This document shows, piece after piece, positions 32,809 through 42,405 of a stretch of DNA of 64,000 nucleotides. Location: positions 1-64,000 of the forward strand of contig DASTBI010000252.1 of assembly GCA_035712145.1 (NCBI GenBank). Direction: 5' to 3'. The stretch is from Candidatus Eisenbacteria bacterium. GTDB taxonomy: Bacteria; Eisenbacteria; RBG-16-71-46. Each line of letters begins with the position of its first letter. Position 1 is the stretch's first letter. Under the pieces are notes generated by a model. It searched no databases. It had not been told where the DNA came from and worked only from the letters and a program-made list of their open reading frames with translations. The position numbers and the translations under genes were made by a program.

Positions 32809-35209
32809 CCTCTTTACGAGTGACCATGACCTTGATGCCGGCTGGGAGCTGTCCGCGCAGGATGAACTCGGAGAGCGGGTCTTCGAGCAAACGCTGGATC
32901 GCCCGCTTGAGCGGCCGAGCGCCGAGCGAGGGATCGAACCCGCGCTCGATGAGGAGCTCGACGGCATCCGTGGTGATGTCGAGATGGATGTCCTGGGCAC
33001 GCAGTCGCTCCCTGACTTGCCCGAGCAGGATTTCCACGATCTTGCGCATGTCATCCCGGGTGAGCGCGTGGAACACGATGACGTCATCGATTCGATTGAG
33101 GAACTCCGGATTGAAGGCTCGCTTCAGTTCGTCCTGAACTGTGCTCTTGATGGCCTGGAACTGCGCCGCACCACCCTCGACCTGCTTGAAACCGAGGTGC
33201 TTCCCTCCCGCGGCGATCTGCCGTCCGCCCAGGTTCGACGTCATGATGACGACGGTGTTCTTGAAATCCACACGGCGGCGCGAGCTGTCGGTCAGGACGC
33301 CGTCATCCAGGACCTGAAGCAGGACATTGAACACGTCCGGATGCGCTTTTTCAATCTCGTCGAGCAGCACCACCGAGTAGGGCTTGCGGCGAACCTTCTC
33401 GGTCAGCTGGCCGCCTTCCTCATACCCCACATACCCCGGGGGCGCTCCCACGAGGCGTGACACGGAGAACTTCTCCATGTACTCCGACATGTCAATCCTT
33501 ATCAAAGCGTCCTCGTCGTCGAACAGGAACGCGGCGAGCTTGCGCGCCAGCTCCGTCTTGCCGACGCCGGTCGGCCCCAGGAAGATGAAGGAGCCGATCG
33601 GGCGCTTCGGGTCGCGCAGGCCGACCCGGTTGCGCCGCACGGCGCGAGCCACCGCCCCGACCGCCTCGTCCTGGCCCACGACGCCCTTGCGGAGCTCGTC
33701 CTCCATGCGCAGCAGCTTCTGCGTCTCTTCCTCGGCGAGCTTCACCACCGGAATGCCGGTCATCACCGAGAGCACCGCGGCGATCAGGTCCTCATCGACC
33801 TTGACGTCCTTGTCGCGCTTCGACTCGGCCCAGGACTTCTTGAGCTCGTTGCGGCGAGCCCGCAGCTCCTTCTCCTTGTCGCGCAGACGGGCAGCCTTTT
33901 CGTACTCCTGGCCGCGGATCGCGGCCTCCTTCTCCTTGACCACTTCCTCGAGACGCTTCTCGACTTCCTGGATCTCGCCCGGCACCGTGCTGACCGAGAG
34001 ACGCGCCCGCGCACAGGCCTCGTCGATCACGTCGATCGCCTTGTCCGGGAAGTAGCGGTCGTTCATGTAGCGGTCCGCCAGCTTGACCGCCTGGATCAGC
34101 GCCTCGGGCGTGATGGTCACGCCATGATGCGCCTCGTACTTGTCCTTCAGCCCCTTGAGGATCTCGATCGTGTCCTCGACGCTCGGCTGATCCACCATGA
34201 TCGGCTGGAAGCGGCGCTCGAGCGCGCCGTCCTTCTCGATGTACTTGCGGTATTCGTCGAGCGTGGTGGCCCCGATGCACTGCAGCTCGCCCCGCGCCAG
34301 CGCCGGCTTGAGCATGTTCGAGGCGTCGATCGCGCCCTCGGCGCCGCCCGCACCCACGATGGTGTGCAGCTCGTCGATGAAGATCACCGTGTCCTTGGAC
34401 TCGCGAATCTCGTTCATCACGGTCTTGAGGCGCTCCTCGAACTGGCCGCGGTATTTGGTGCCGGCCACCACCGCCGCCAGGTCGAGCGTGACGATGCGCT
34501 TGTTGCGCAGGCTCTCCGGCACCTGGCCGGAGACGATGCGCTGCGCGAGACCTTCGGCGATCGCGGTCTTGCCGACGCCGGGCTCGCCGATCAGCACCGG
34601 GTTGTTCTTCTTGCGCCGCGACAGCACCTGGATGACGCGCTCGATCTCTTTTTCGCGTCCGATCACCGGGTCCAGCTTGCTCTCGCGCGCGAGCTGCGTC
34701 AGATCGCGCCCGAACTGGTTGAGCGCCGGCGTCTCGGGGCGCTCCTCGCGCTCCTGGCCGCTGGGCGCCGGCTGGCCGCCCAGGAGCTTCAGCGTCTCCT
34801 CACGGACCCGCTTGCGGTCCACGCCGAGCTCGAGGAGCACTTTGGCCGCCACGCCTTCACCTTCACGGATGAGACCGAGCAGCAGGTGCTCGGTGCCGAC
34901 GTAGTTGTGTCCCAGCGAGCGCGCCTCCTCGACCGCCAGCTCGAGCACGCGCTTGGCGCGCGGCGTGAAGGGGATCTCACCGATGGTCATGGTGCCGCCC
35001 GAGGCGCTCACCATGTTCTCGACCTCCTGGCGGATGCGGTCGAGGTCGAGACCCAGATTGTTGAGCACCGTCGCGGCGATTCCCTCGCCCTCCCGGATCA
35101 CGCCCAGCAGCAGATGCTCCGTGCCGATGTAGTCGTGCTGGAGGCGGGCCGCTTCTTCTCGCGCCAGGTAGATGACCTTGCGCACTCGCTCCGTGAATTT
35201 GTCGTGCAA
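32741..35209 (-). CDS. clpC: ClpC-type AAA+ unfoldase
   Basis: 822 aa. Two N-terminal Clp repeats (~1-145), first ATPase with Walker A GEPGVGKT (208-215), a middle domain with a UVR/coiled-coil segment (~425-470: [16 protein letters not shown]), second ATPase (GPTGVGKTE, ~550) and a C-terminal D2-small domain. The M-domain and N-domain features fit ClpC rather than ClpA or ClpB. It unfolds substrates for ClpP, including arginine-phosphorylated proteins marked by McsB. The trio mcsA-mcsB-clpC is typical of Firmicutes but here lies in an LPS-making bacterium. The 22-bp gap to mcsB shows joint expression. Confidence 0.93.
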   Translation of the reverse strand: MHDKFTERVRKVIYLAREEAARLQHDYIGTEHLLLGVIREGEGIAATVLNNLGLDLDRIRQEVENMVSASGGTMTIGEIPFTPRAKRVLELAVEEARSLGHNYVGTEHLLLGLIREGEGVAAKVLLELGVDRKRVREETLKLLGGQPAPSGQEREERPETPALNQFGRDLTQLARESKLDPVIGREKEIERVIQVLSRRKKNNPVLIGEPGVGKTAIAEGLAQRIVSGQVPESLRNKRIVTLDLAAVVAGTKYRGQFEERLKTVMNEIRESKDTVIFIDELHTIVGAGGAEGAIDASNMLKPALARGELQCIGATTLDEYRKYIEKDGALERRFQPIMVDQPSVEDTIEILKGLKDKYEAHHGVTITPEALIQAVKLADRYMNDRYFPDKAIDVIDEACARARLSVSTVPGEIQEVEKRLEEVVKEKEAAIRGQEYEKAARLRDKEKELRARRNELKKSWAESKRDKDVKVDEDLIAAVLSVMTGIPVVKLAEEETQKLLRMEDELRKGVVGQDEAVGAVARAVRRNRVGLRDPKRPIGSFIFLGPTGVGKTELARKLAAFLFDDEDALIRIDMSEYMEKFSVSRLVGAPPGYVGYEEGGQLTEKVRRKPYSVVLLDEIEKAHPDVFNVLLQVLDDGVLTDSSRRRVDFKNTVVIMTSNLGGRQIAAGGKHLGFKQVEGGAAQFQAIKSTVQDELKRAFNPEFLNRIDDVIVFHALTRDDMRKIVEILLGQVRERLRAQDIHLDITTDAVELLIERGFDPSLGARPLKRAIQRLLEDPLSEFILRGQLPAGIKVMVTRKEDGLSFAPAREPVPAPAPVTPGA

Positions 35210-35231
35210 TGGATGCCCCTTTCAGACGAGC

Positions 35232-36317
35232 TCAGGCACCGGCGTCTCGCTCGGCGGCAGCCAAGCGCTGCCGCACGAGCTGCGCCCGGTAGACGTTTCG
35301 CTCCTCGGGCGTCAGCTCACCGCCATATTCGCGCTGCAGGTGCGCCGGTTGCGTCAGCACCAGCAGCTCGTTGATCACGCGCAGCGGGCACAACCCGGGG
35401 AGCCCCATCGACACCCCGAGCCGCACCGCCGAGCACAAGTTGATGACTTCCTGGGCCGAAACGGACCGACAGTAGCGCAGCAGCCCGTAGGCCCGCCACA
35501 CCTTGTCTTCGATCTGAAGGCGCGCGTCTCGCACCAGACGCTCGCGCGCCCTCGTCTCGGTCTCCATGATCTGCCGAGAAACGCGGTCGAGGCTCTCGAT
35601 CGATTCGCGCTCGCTCTGCCCCAGCGTGGTCTGGTTCGAAACCTGGAAGAGATTTCCCATGACGTTGCTGTGCTCTCCGTACAGGCCGCGCACGTTGAGG
35701 CCCACCTGCATCACGCTCTTCAGGACGCGGTCGATCTCCTTGAGCAGGACGAGCGCCGGAAGGTGGATGAGCACCGAGGCGCGAAGGCCGGTGCCGGTGT
35801 TGGTGGGACACGACGTCAGGTAGCCGATCTCCTCGGAGAACGCGAAGTCGAGCGCCTGGCTCAATTCGTCGTCGGCCTTGTCCGCGGCGCCCCAGGCCTC
35901 GGCGAGCTGGAAGCCCGACGCCATCGACTGGAGCCGGAGGTGGTCCTCTTCGTTGATCATCAGCGACAGCCGCTCTTCCGGACCGACCAGGATCCCGCGC
36001 GGACGTCCGCCGTCGCCGAGCTCGTGGCTCACGAGATGACGCTCGACCAGGATCTGGCGGTCGATGCCGGTGATCTCGTTCATGCGGAGCAGCATGGCTC
36101 CGGTGAAGGACGTGGTCGCCGACGCCGCGCTCGCGACGCTGGCGACGACGCCCTGCAGCTGTTCCTCGCGGGCGCGATGCGTGAACGGCACGGTGGCCAA
36201 GTTGCGGGCCAGCCGCATGCGGGTCGAGACCACGAGCTCCGAGTGCGGGCCATCCCCCGACAGCCACGGGCTGGGGCGGGAGACCAGCTGCTCGAAGCGA
36301 GCCGCCGAATCGCTCAT
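35232..36317 (-). CDS. mcsB: protein-arginine kinase McsB
   Basis: 361 aa, a phosphagen-kinase fold. Visible: STRMRLARNL (31-40), the NEEDH loop (122-126), SCPTNTGTGLRAS with Cys170 and the C-terminal pocket motif. McsB phosphorylates arginines on misfolded proteins, marking them for ClpCP. The allosteric phospho-arginine pocket motif, RDxxRA in Geobacillus McsB, appears here as RNVYRA (340-345), i.e. with Asp changed to Asn. It overlaps mcsA by 4 nt. The activator McsA is present; a CtsR repressor gene is not. Confidence 0.92.
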   Translation of the reverse strand: MSDSAARFEQLVSRPSPWLSGDGPHSELVVSTRMRLARNLATVPFTHRAREEQLQGVVASVASAASATTSFTGAMLLRMNEITGIDRQILVERHLVSHELGDGGRPRGILVGPEERLSLMINEEDHLRLQSMASGFQLAEAWGAADKADDELSQALDFAFSEEIGYLTSCPTNTGTGLRASVLIHLPALVLLKEIDRVLKSVMQVGLNVRGLYGEHSNVMGNLFQVSNQTTLGQSERESIESLDRVSRQIMETETRARERLVRDARLQIEDKVWRAYGLLRYCRSVSAQEVINLCSAVRLGVSMGLPGLCPLRVINELLVLTQPAHLQREYGGELTPEERNVYRAQLVRQRLAAAERDAGA

Positions 36318-36835
36318 GTGCCGGACTCGGATTGCGCGGCTTCGAGCCGCTTGATCTCGTCGCGCACCTCGGCCGCGCGCTCGAACTCCTCGCGTGCCAC
36401 CGCGCGCTGCAGCTCATCGTAGAGCCGCTGCACCTGGCGGGCGCGGGATACCAGCTGGCCGTCGCTGGCCGGGGCCTTGCCCTTGTGGCGGGTGTCGCCG
36501 TGAATGCGCCGCAGCAGCGGCCGAAGCTGGAACTGGAACGCGTTGTAACACTCCGCGCAGCCCAGACGTCCGGTTTCCTTGAAGGCCGAATAGAGCAGCC
36601 CGCAGCGCGGGCATTGAACCGATCCGACGCGCTCTTCCTCGTTGGACGCCATGCTGTTGATCATTCCGGCGAAGGCAGCGGCAACGTCGAATTTCTCCTT
36701 CAGCGGCTTGACGGGCTCGGTGAAGCCCTTCTCCTCCGCGCACACTTCGCAGAGATGGTATTCGGACATCTTGTTCTCGACGATCTGGGTGAAGTGGAGG
36801 ACCGCGGGATTCTTGCCGCAGATCTGGCAGAGCAT
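36314..36835 (-). CDS. mcsA: McsA-type zinc protein, activator of McsB
   Basis: 173 aa. Two zinc-finger regions with four CxxC pairs: MLCQICG and CEVC at the N-terminus, CPRC and CAEC at ~75-95. A UVR-motif coiled coil lies at the C-terminus (LYDELQRAVAREEFERAAEVRDEIKRLE). McsA stimulates McsB kinase activity and helps couple it to ClpC. The start at 36835 has GAGGGG 6 nt upstream. It sits 11 bp after lolD, so the proteostasis trio is embedded within envelope genes with no CIRCE or CtsR operator visible in this gap. Confidence 0.9.
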   Translation of the reverse strand: MLCQICGKNPAVLHFTQIVENKMSEYHLCEVCAEEKGFTEPVKPLKEKFDVAAAFAGMINSMASNEEERVGSVQCPRCGLLYSAFKETGRLGCAECYNAFQFQLRPLLRRIHGDTRHKGKAPASDGQLVSRARQVQRLYDELQRAVAREEFERAAEVRDEIKRLEAAQSESGT

Positions 36836-36846
36836 GGCGAGCCCCC

Positions 36847-37569
36847 TCAGCGGACGGGCGCGAGCCGACCGGCCTCGAGCCTCAGGACCCGGTCCGCAAT
36901 CGCGGCGAGCCTATCATTGTGGGTCACGATCACAAACGCCTGCCGGTCACGGTGCGCCAGAGTGACCATGAGCTCGTGCAAGGTCTCTGCTCCGGCCTGA
37001 TCGAGGTTGCCGGATGGCTCGTCGGCCATCACGAGCTCGGGCCCGGCAACGAGCGCGCGCGCTACGGCCACGCGCTGCGCCTCCCCTCCCGAGAGCTGCG
37101 CGGGTGTGTGCTCCCAGCGCTCGGGAAGACCCACCGACTCGAGCGCGCGACGCGCACGAGCCTGCGCGGCCGTCCGATTCTCACCCGCAATCAGCAGTGG
37201 CATCATCACGTTCTCTTCGGCGTTGAACTCGGGGAGCAGATGATGGAACTGGAACACGAATCCCAGGTGTCGAGCCCGGAACCGAGCCAGCTCTCCTTCT
37301 CCTAACTCTTCGACCTTTCGGCCCCGAATCTCCACCGAACCCCGATCGGGCCGATCGATCGTTCCAAGAATGTTCAACAGCGTGCTCTTTCCGACGCCCG
37401 AAACGCCGACGATCGCGACGACCGACCCCCGTTGGACGCTAAGTTCAATCCCACGGAGGACTTCGAGCCTTCCGGATGGAGCGGGATACGCCTTTTCGAT
37501 GCCGGACGCGGTCAGAACGACTTGATTCGATTCAAACCCCTCGGTCCCAGGATCTTGTCCGGTTTTCAT
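36847..37569 (-). CDS. lolD: lipoprotein-releasing ABC ATPase LolD
   Basis: 240 aa from the ATG at 37569, with GAGGGGG 5 nt upstream; the longer frame is antisense-like extension into lolC. Walker A GVSGVGKST (55-63), Q-loop VFQFHHLLPEFNAEENVMMPL (close to the LolD signature), ABC signature LSGGEAQRVAVARAL and Walker B LVMADEPSGNLD. It powers release of outer-membrane lipoproteins from the inner membrane to LolA. It follows the permease by 10 bp. Confidence 0.9.
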   Translation of the reverse strand: MKTGQDPGTEGFESNQVVLTASGIEKAYPAPSGRLEVLRGIELSVQRGSVVAIVGVSGVGKSTLLNILGTIDRPDRGSVEIRGRKVEELGEGELARFRARHLGFVFQFHHLLPEFNAEENVMMPLLIAGENRTAAQARARRALESVGLPERWEHTPAQLSGGEAQRVAVARALVAGPELVMADEPSGNLDQAGAETLHELMVTLAHRDRQAFVIVTHNDRLAAIADRVLRLEAGRLAPVR

Positions 37570-37579
37570 CAAGTCCCCC

Positions 37580-38809
37580 TCATCCCTGGCGCCGGATGGC
37601 TTCGACGGGATCCAGCATCGAGGCGCGCCAGGCCGGATAGAGGGCCGCGGCGAGACACAGCGCGAGGGCGGCGGCGACGACCGACACGAAGTCACCCAGC
37701 TCGGGACGAACCGGAAGGCGCTCGATGAAATAGACATCGCCCGGCAGCTGGACGAAGGGATACGTCCGGAGCAGCGAGATCAGTCCCCAGCCCAGAGCCG
37801 TGCCCAGCATCGTTCCCAGGCCGCCGATCAGGAGTCCTTCCCAGAGGAAGACGCGGAGCACCACGCTCCTCGACGCGCCGAGCGCCTTGAGCACGCCGAT
37901 GTCCCGGCGCTTCTCCAGCACCACCATGAACAGCGTGCTCACGACGTTGAAGGCCGCGACCAGGATGATCAGCGCCAGGATCACGAACATCACCGTCTTC
38001 TCGAGCTTCATCCACGTGAACAAATTGCGGTTGAGCTCGATCCAATTGTTGGCGTGTAGCCGCGGATCGCCGATCGCGCGCAGCAGTCGTGACGCCGCGC
38101 GCGGCGCGTCGAACATGTCGACCAGCCGTACCTCGATGCCCGTGACCGCGGCCCCGAGGTCGAAGAAGTCCTGGGCCGCGGGGATGGCGACGAATCCGAA
38201 GCTCGAGTCGTACGTATAGAGGCCGGAAGAAAAGAGGCCCACGACGCGGAAGCGCCGCAGCTTGGGCGCGTAGCCCATCGCGCTGCGATCCGCGGCCAGT
38301 GAGGCGAGCACGACCGTGTCGCCCACGGCCGCGCCGATGCGGGCCGCCAGCTCGGTGCCGAGGACGACGCTCGGCATGGCGAGGTCCGCGGGGATGGCGT
38401 CGAGCGACGGCGAGATGTTGTGCGCGACGGTCGTGACCCGGCGCTCCTGGCCGAGATCGATGCCCTTCACCACCAGGCCTTCGGCGCGGCCGCCGTAGAT
38501 CACCATGGCCTTGGCGTAGGTGAACGGCGCCGCGCCCACCACTCCGGGCTGCCGCGCGGCGCGCGCGGCCAGCGAGTCGCCGCCGCGGATGGCCCCCTGC
38601 GTATCGCCGAGCAGAACCACGTGCGCGTCGGTGCCGGCGATCCGGGTCTGGATCTCGTTCTCGAAGCCGTTCATCACCGCCAGCACCGTGAGCAACGCGG
38701 TGACGCCCACGGCCACGCCGGCCACGGAGATTCCGGTGAGCAGGGTGATGAATGCGCTGCGGCGCCGGGTTCGAAGGTAGCGGGCCGCGATCCAGAGCGG
38801 CAGGTTCAC
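37580..38809 (-). CDS. lolC: lipoprotein-releasing permease LolC/LolE
   Basis: 409 aa, MacB/FtsX-like permease. One helix near the N-terminus (~25-48), a large periplasmic domain (~50-265), then three helices (~275-300, 325-350, 370-390). The opening WIAARYLRTRRRSAFITLLTGISVAGVAVGV is characteristic of the Lol permease. Only one permease gene is present beside lolD, so the complex may be a homodimer (LolF-type) rather than a LolC/LolE pair. It overlaps the lysS stop by 4 nt. Confidence 0.88.
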   Translation of the reverse strand: MNLPLWIAARYLRTRRRSAFITLLTGISVAGVAVGVTALLTVLAVMNGFENEIQTRIAGTDAHVVLLGDTQGAIRGGDSLAARAARQPGVVGAAPFTYAKAMVIYGGRAEGLVVKGIDLGQERRVTTVAHNISPSLDAIPADLAMPSVVLGTELAARIGAAVGDTVVLASLAADRSAMGYAPKLRRFRVVGLFSSGLYTYDSSFGFVAIPAAQDFFDLGAAVTGIEVRLVDMFDAPRAASRLLRAIGDPRLHANNWIELNRNLFTWMKLEKTVMFVILALIILVAAFNVVSTLFMVVLEKRRDIGVLKALGASRSVVLRVFLWEGLLIGGLGTMLGTALGWGLISLLRTYPFVQLPGDVYFIERLPVRPELGDFVSVVAAALALCLAAALYPAWRASMLDPVEAIRRQG

Positions 38810-40341
38810 CGGGGCGGGGCGCCTTCCGCCGCTTCCGCGGCCCCCGCCGTTGCGGGCTCTTCGGCGTCGGGATCCTCACGCCCTTCTTCGGGCCGGAGCT
38901 GCGGGAACAGGATCACGTCGCGGATGGAGCGCGAGTCGGTGAGGAGCATGGCCATCCGGTCGATGCCGATGCCGCAGCCCCCGGTCGGCGGCATGCCGTA
39001 CTCGAGCGCCCGCACGTAGTCGAGGTCCATCGGCTGGGCTTCTTCGTCCCCTCCCGCCCGCAGCGCCGCCTGAGCCTCGAAGGCCCGGTGTTGCGCGTCG
39101 GGATCGTTCTGCTCGGAGAACGCATTCGCCAGCTCCATGCCGCAGGCGAACAGCTCGAAGCGCTCGACCACCGCCTGGTTGCGGCGGCTCGCGCGCGCCA
39201 GCGGCGAGGTCTCGACGGGATAGTCGGTCACGAACGTCGGCTGCGTCAGCGAGGGCTGGACCAGCTCGCTGAACAGGGCGTCGAGCAGGCCGCCCGCACC
39301 GAGACCGGGGCGGGTCTCGATGCCGTGCCGTGTGGCGAGCCGCTGGAGCTGCGCGCGATCGAGCGCGTCCACCGACTCTCCGGCCTTTTGACCGACGGCG
39401 TCGAGCATCGACAGCCGCGCGAACGGCGGCGTGAAGTCGAGCGTCTGCCCCTGGTAGTTCACGGTGCGGGAGCCGCCGGCATGCTCCGCCGCCGAGACGA
39501 CGAGCGCTTCGGTGAGATCCATCATGTCGTTCACGTCGGCGAACGCCTGGTAGAACTCGAGCATCGTGAACTCGGGATTGTGCGTGCGATCCATGCCCTC
39601 GTTCCGGAAGTCGCGCGAAAACTCGTAGACGCGCTCGAGCCCTCCCACGATCAGGCGCTTGAGATAGAGCTCGTTCGAGATGCGCAGGTACAGATCCATG
39701 TCGAGTGCTTTGTGCTCGGTGACGAAGGGCCGCGCGAAGGCGCCGCCGTAGAGCGGCTGCAGCACCGGCGTCTCGACCTCGAGGAATCCCGCGCGCTCCA
39801 ATCCCTCACGGAAGGCCGAGATGATTCGCGCCCGTCTGCGAAAGACCTCGCGCACCTCGAGATTCATGAAGAGGTCGGCGTAGCGCTGGCGGAAACGCGT
39901 TTCGGGATCGCGCAGGCCGTGCCACTTCTCGGGCAACGGTCGGAGCGCCTTGGCCAGCAGATCGACGCGGTCGGCGCGCACCGTGATCTCCCCGGAGCGG
40001 GTGCGAAACAAGGGCCCTTCCACGCCCGCCCAGTCGCCCACGTCCAGGAGCTCGTAGCGGCGGAACTGCTCCCCCATCTGGTCCGCGCGGAAGTACGCCT
40101 GGATCCTGCCGCTCGCATCCAGCAGGTGAGCGAAGCCGGCCTTGCCGTGGCCCCGCAGCGACACGACCCGGCCCGCCACGGACACCTTGTCCCCGGGCTC
40201 GGCGGTCACCTGATCGCCGAGCGCGAGCAGCTCGGCCGCATGGTGCGTGGGCTGGTAGCGGTACGCGTAGGGCTCGACGCCGAGCGCTCGCCATTGCGCG
40301 AGCTTCTCGCGTCGCTGGCGCATCAGCTCCTGAAGGGACAT
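38806..40341 (-). CDS. lysS: lysyl-tRNA synthetase, class II
   Basis: 511 aa. It charges tRNA-Lys. An N-terminal OB-fold domain (~55-150, SVAGRVVSLRGHGKAGFAHL) is followed by the catalytic core: motif 2 FRNEGMDRTHNPEFTMLEFYQA and motif 3 GCGIGIDRMAMLLTDSRSIRD, in line with bacterial LysRS. A ~25-residue Ala/Glu-rich tail extends past the usual end (DPDAEEPATAGAAEAAEGAPPR). It lies 13 bp after purF and overlaps lolC. Confidence 0.95.
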   Translation of the reverse strand: MSLQELMRQRREKLAQWRALGVEPYAYRYQPTHHAAELLALGDQVTAEPGDKVSVAGRVVSLRGHGKAGFAHLLDASGRIQAYFRADQMGEQFRRYELLDVGDWAGVEGPLFRTRSGEITVRADRVDLLAKALRPLPEKWHGLRDPETRFRQRYADLFMNLEVREVFRRRARIISAFREGLERAGFLEVETPVLQPLYGGAFARPFVTEHKALDMDLYLRISNELYLKRLIVGGLERVYEFSRDFRNEGMDRTHNPEFTMLEFYQAFADVNDMMDLTEALVVSAAEHAGGSRTVNYQGQTLDFTPPFARLSMLDAVGQKAGESVDALDRAQLQRLATRHGIETRPGLGAGGLLDALFSELVQPSLTQPTFVTDYPVETSPLARASRRNQAVVERFELFACGMELANAFSEQNDPDAQHRAFEAQAALRAGGDEEAQPMDLDYVRALEYGMPPTGGCGIGIDRMAMLLTDSRSIRDVILFPQLRPEEGREDPDAEEPATAGAAEAAEGAPPR

Positions 40342-40354
40342 GCGACCGCGAGGA

Positions 40355-41794
40355 TCAGCCGGCGCCCGCGCCCGCTGCGCGGTGCATGGTCTCGATCGCG
40401 AGCTTCGACGCCTCGGGGTCGATCGGCACCGGATACTGGCCGGAGAAGCAGGCGTGACAGAACCGCTTCCCGTCCTTCTCGCACAGAAGCAATCCGTCCA
40501 GCGAGATGTATCCGAGCGAGTCCACGCCCAGGTAGTCGCGGATCTCCTCCACCGTCTTGAGCGCGCCGATCAGCTCGCGGCGGCTCGGCGTGTCGATGCC
40601 GTAGAAGCATGGATGCGTCACCGGCGGCGAGCCTACCCGGAAGTGGACTTCGAGGGCGCCGGCGCGCCGCAGCACCCGGACCAGCTTGCGGCTGGTGGTG
40701 CCGCGCACGATCGAGTCGTCGACCAGCACCACGCGCTTCCCGTCGAGCACCTCGCGGACCGGGTTGAACTTGATCCGCACGCCGCTGTCGCGCTCGTCCT
40801 GCTTGGGCTGGATGAAGGTGCGTCCGACATAGTGGTTGCGGATGAGTCCGAGCTCGAAGGGAATCCCGGATTCTTCTGCGTAACCGAGCGCGATCGAGTT
40901 GCTGGAGTCGGGCACCGCGATGACCACGTCGCCCGGCGCGGGATGCTCCTGAGCCAGCCGGTGTCCGATGCGCCGGCGCACGCGGTCGACGCTCTCGCCG
41001 AACACGCGGCTGTCGGGGCGAGAGAAGTAGATGTGCTCGAAGATGCACTGCTGAATCTTCGTCGCCGCGGGAATCGCCTGGCGGCAGCGCATCCCGCGCG
41101 GATCCAGGCTCACCAGCTCGCCGGGCTCGACGTCGCGCAGGAAGTCGGCGCCCACCAGATCGAGCGCGCAGGTCTCGGAGGCCACCACGTAGCCGTCGCC
41201 GAGGCGCCCCAGGCACAGCGGGCGCAGCCCATGGGCGTCGCGCACCGCATAGACATGATCGCGGGTCAGCAGGATCAACGCGTAGGCGCCCTGGACCTGG
41301 CGCATCGCCTCGATCAGCGCCTCCTCGGGGCTCTCGCTGTTCGAGAGCGCCATGAGGTGCAGGAAGATCTCGGTGTCGAGCGTGGTCTGGAAGATCGAAC
41401 CCGATCCTTCGAGGCCCTGCCGCAGCTCGCGGGCATTGGTCAGGTTGCCGTTGTGGGCGAGCGCAAGAGGACCCGATCGATAGACCACGCGCAGCGGCTG
41501 CGTGTTGTCGAGCGTGATGCTGCCGCTCGTCGAATAGCGGTTGTGGCCGATCGCGAGCTGGCCAGGAAGCTGGGCGATCGCCTGGTCGGTGTAGACGTCC
41601 GACACCAGGCCGAGCCCTTTCACGGTGTGGAACTCTCCGTCGTTGTCCGAGCTCACGATGCCGGAGGATTCCTGGCCCCGATGCTGGAGCGCGTGAAGGC
41701 CGAGGCGCACGACTTCGGCCGCGCGCGGCACTCCCACGGCGGCGAACACGCCGCACTCGTCGTTCCAAGCCTTGTCCGGGGTCCAGCCGGTCAT
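40355..41794 (-). CDS. purF: amidophosphoribosyltransferase
   Basis: 479 aa from the ATG at 41794, which overlaps the previous stop by 4 nt (ATGA). It makes phosphoribosylamine from PRPP and glutamine, the first committed purine step. An N-terminal propeptide precedes Cys14 (ECGVFAAVG), which becomes the Ntn nucleophile after cleavage; the glutaminase block RYSTSG is intact. The PRTase domain has VLVDDSIVRGTTSRK. Cysteines at CIFEHIY, PCFYGID and CHACFSG match the 4Fe-4S-type (B. subtilis-like) enzyme. Confidence 0.95.
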   Translation of the reverse strand: MTGWTPDKAWNDECGVFAAVGVPRAAEVVRLGLHALQHRGQESSGIVSSDNDGEFHTVKGLGLVSDVYTDQAIAQLPGQLAIGHNRYSTSGSITLDNTQPLRVVYRSGPLALAHNGNLTNARELRQGLEGSGSIFQTTLDTEIFLHLMALSNSESPEEALIEAMRQVQGAYALILLTRDHVYAVRDAHGLRPLCLGRLGDGYVVASETCALDLVGADFLRDVEPGELVSLDPRGMRCRQAIPAATKIQQCIFEHIYFSRPDSRVFGESVDRVRRRIGHRLAQEHPAPGDVVIAVPDSSNSIALGYAEESGIPFELGLIRNHYVGRTFIQPKQDERDSGVRIKFNPVREVLDGKRVVLVDDSIVRGTTSRKLVRVLRRAGALEVHFRVGSPPVTHPCFYGIDTPSRRELIGALKTVEEIRDYLGVDSLGYISLDGLLLCEKDGKRFCHACFSGQYPVPIDPEASKLAIETMHRAAGAGAG

Positions 41795-42405
41795 CGCCTG
41801 CCTTTCGTCGAAGTCGCCTTGCGCCGCGCCGGAGTGCGGCCGGAAGCCGCGCCGGATCCAGTCTCGATCCACGGCACGGGCACCGAGCCCTCGGCCCACC
41901 GGCACTCCTGCGAGTGGGGATTGCAGAGTAACCCGTGCCGCCGACTCCGCACCAGCGCGAGGTCGCCGGCTCGAGCGTCGTCGACGCCCGGCTCGAACGA
42001 CAAAGCCCACGCGATGCCTTCGCGAACGCTGACCGTGTCGCCGGTCTCGTGCTCCCACCAGCGCTCGGCGGCGGGGCGGCGCGCGCCGTCCTTCTCGGTC
42101 ACCAATACCGCGCGCTCACCCGGCACGAGCGGTGCGGGGTCATCGGAAGACAGCCGCACGACGCAACGCTCCTTGTGCGGGTTGTAGAACTGCGTGGAGC
42201 CGTGGAGCAGCTCCTCCAGCCGCTCGCGCGCCGGCAACCGGCCTTCGAGCTCGACCAGCCGGATGCGGCGGAGCCGTTGCAGATGCTGTCCCGCGGCGAG
42301 CTGGCTCTTCGCCACGTCCAGCGCCGAAGCCGCCTCCAGGTCGTCCGCCTTCAGCTCGATCCAGGCCTGCGCCACTCTTCGCGTCTCCTTGCGTGCCATC
42401 GTCAT
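41791..42405 (-). CDS. uncharacterised protein between purQ and purF; PurS-like candidate
   Basis: 204 aa from the ATG at 42405, overlapping purQ and purF by 4 nt each. I do not recognise it with certainty. Its first ~75 residues follow the PurS pattern: an initial strand AQAWIELK, ALDVAKSQLAAGQHLQRLRRIRLVEL in place of the helix plus basic strand, then LEELLHGSTQFYNPHKERCVVRL where PurS has its NP-x-E end. A second copy of the end motif occurs at ~180 (LLCNPHSQECR), suggesting an internal duplication. PurL here is the small type (785 aa) with separate PurQ, and that arrangement needs PurS; none other is seen. The role is inference. Confidence 0.45.
   Translation of the reverse strand: MTMARKETRRVAQAWIELKADDLEAASALDVAKSQLAAGQHLQRLRRIRLVELEGRLPARERLEELLHGSTQFYNPHKERCVVRLSSDDPAPLVPGERAVLVTEKDGARRPAAERWWEHETGDTVSVREGIAWALSFEPGVDDARAGDLALVRSRRHGLLCNPHSQECRWAEGSVPVPWIETGSGAASGRTPARRKATSTKGRR

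Noticed and set aside
36836-36846. CtsR operator or CIRCE element ahead of mcsA
   Set aside because: The gap to lolD is 11 bp and contains only the ribosome site.
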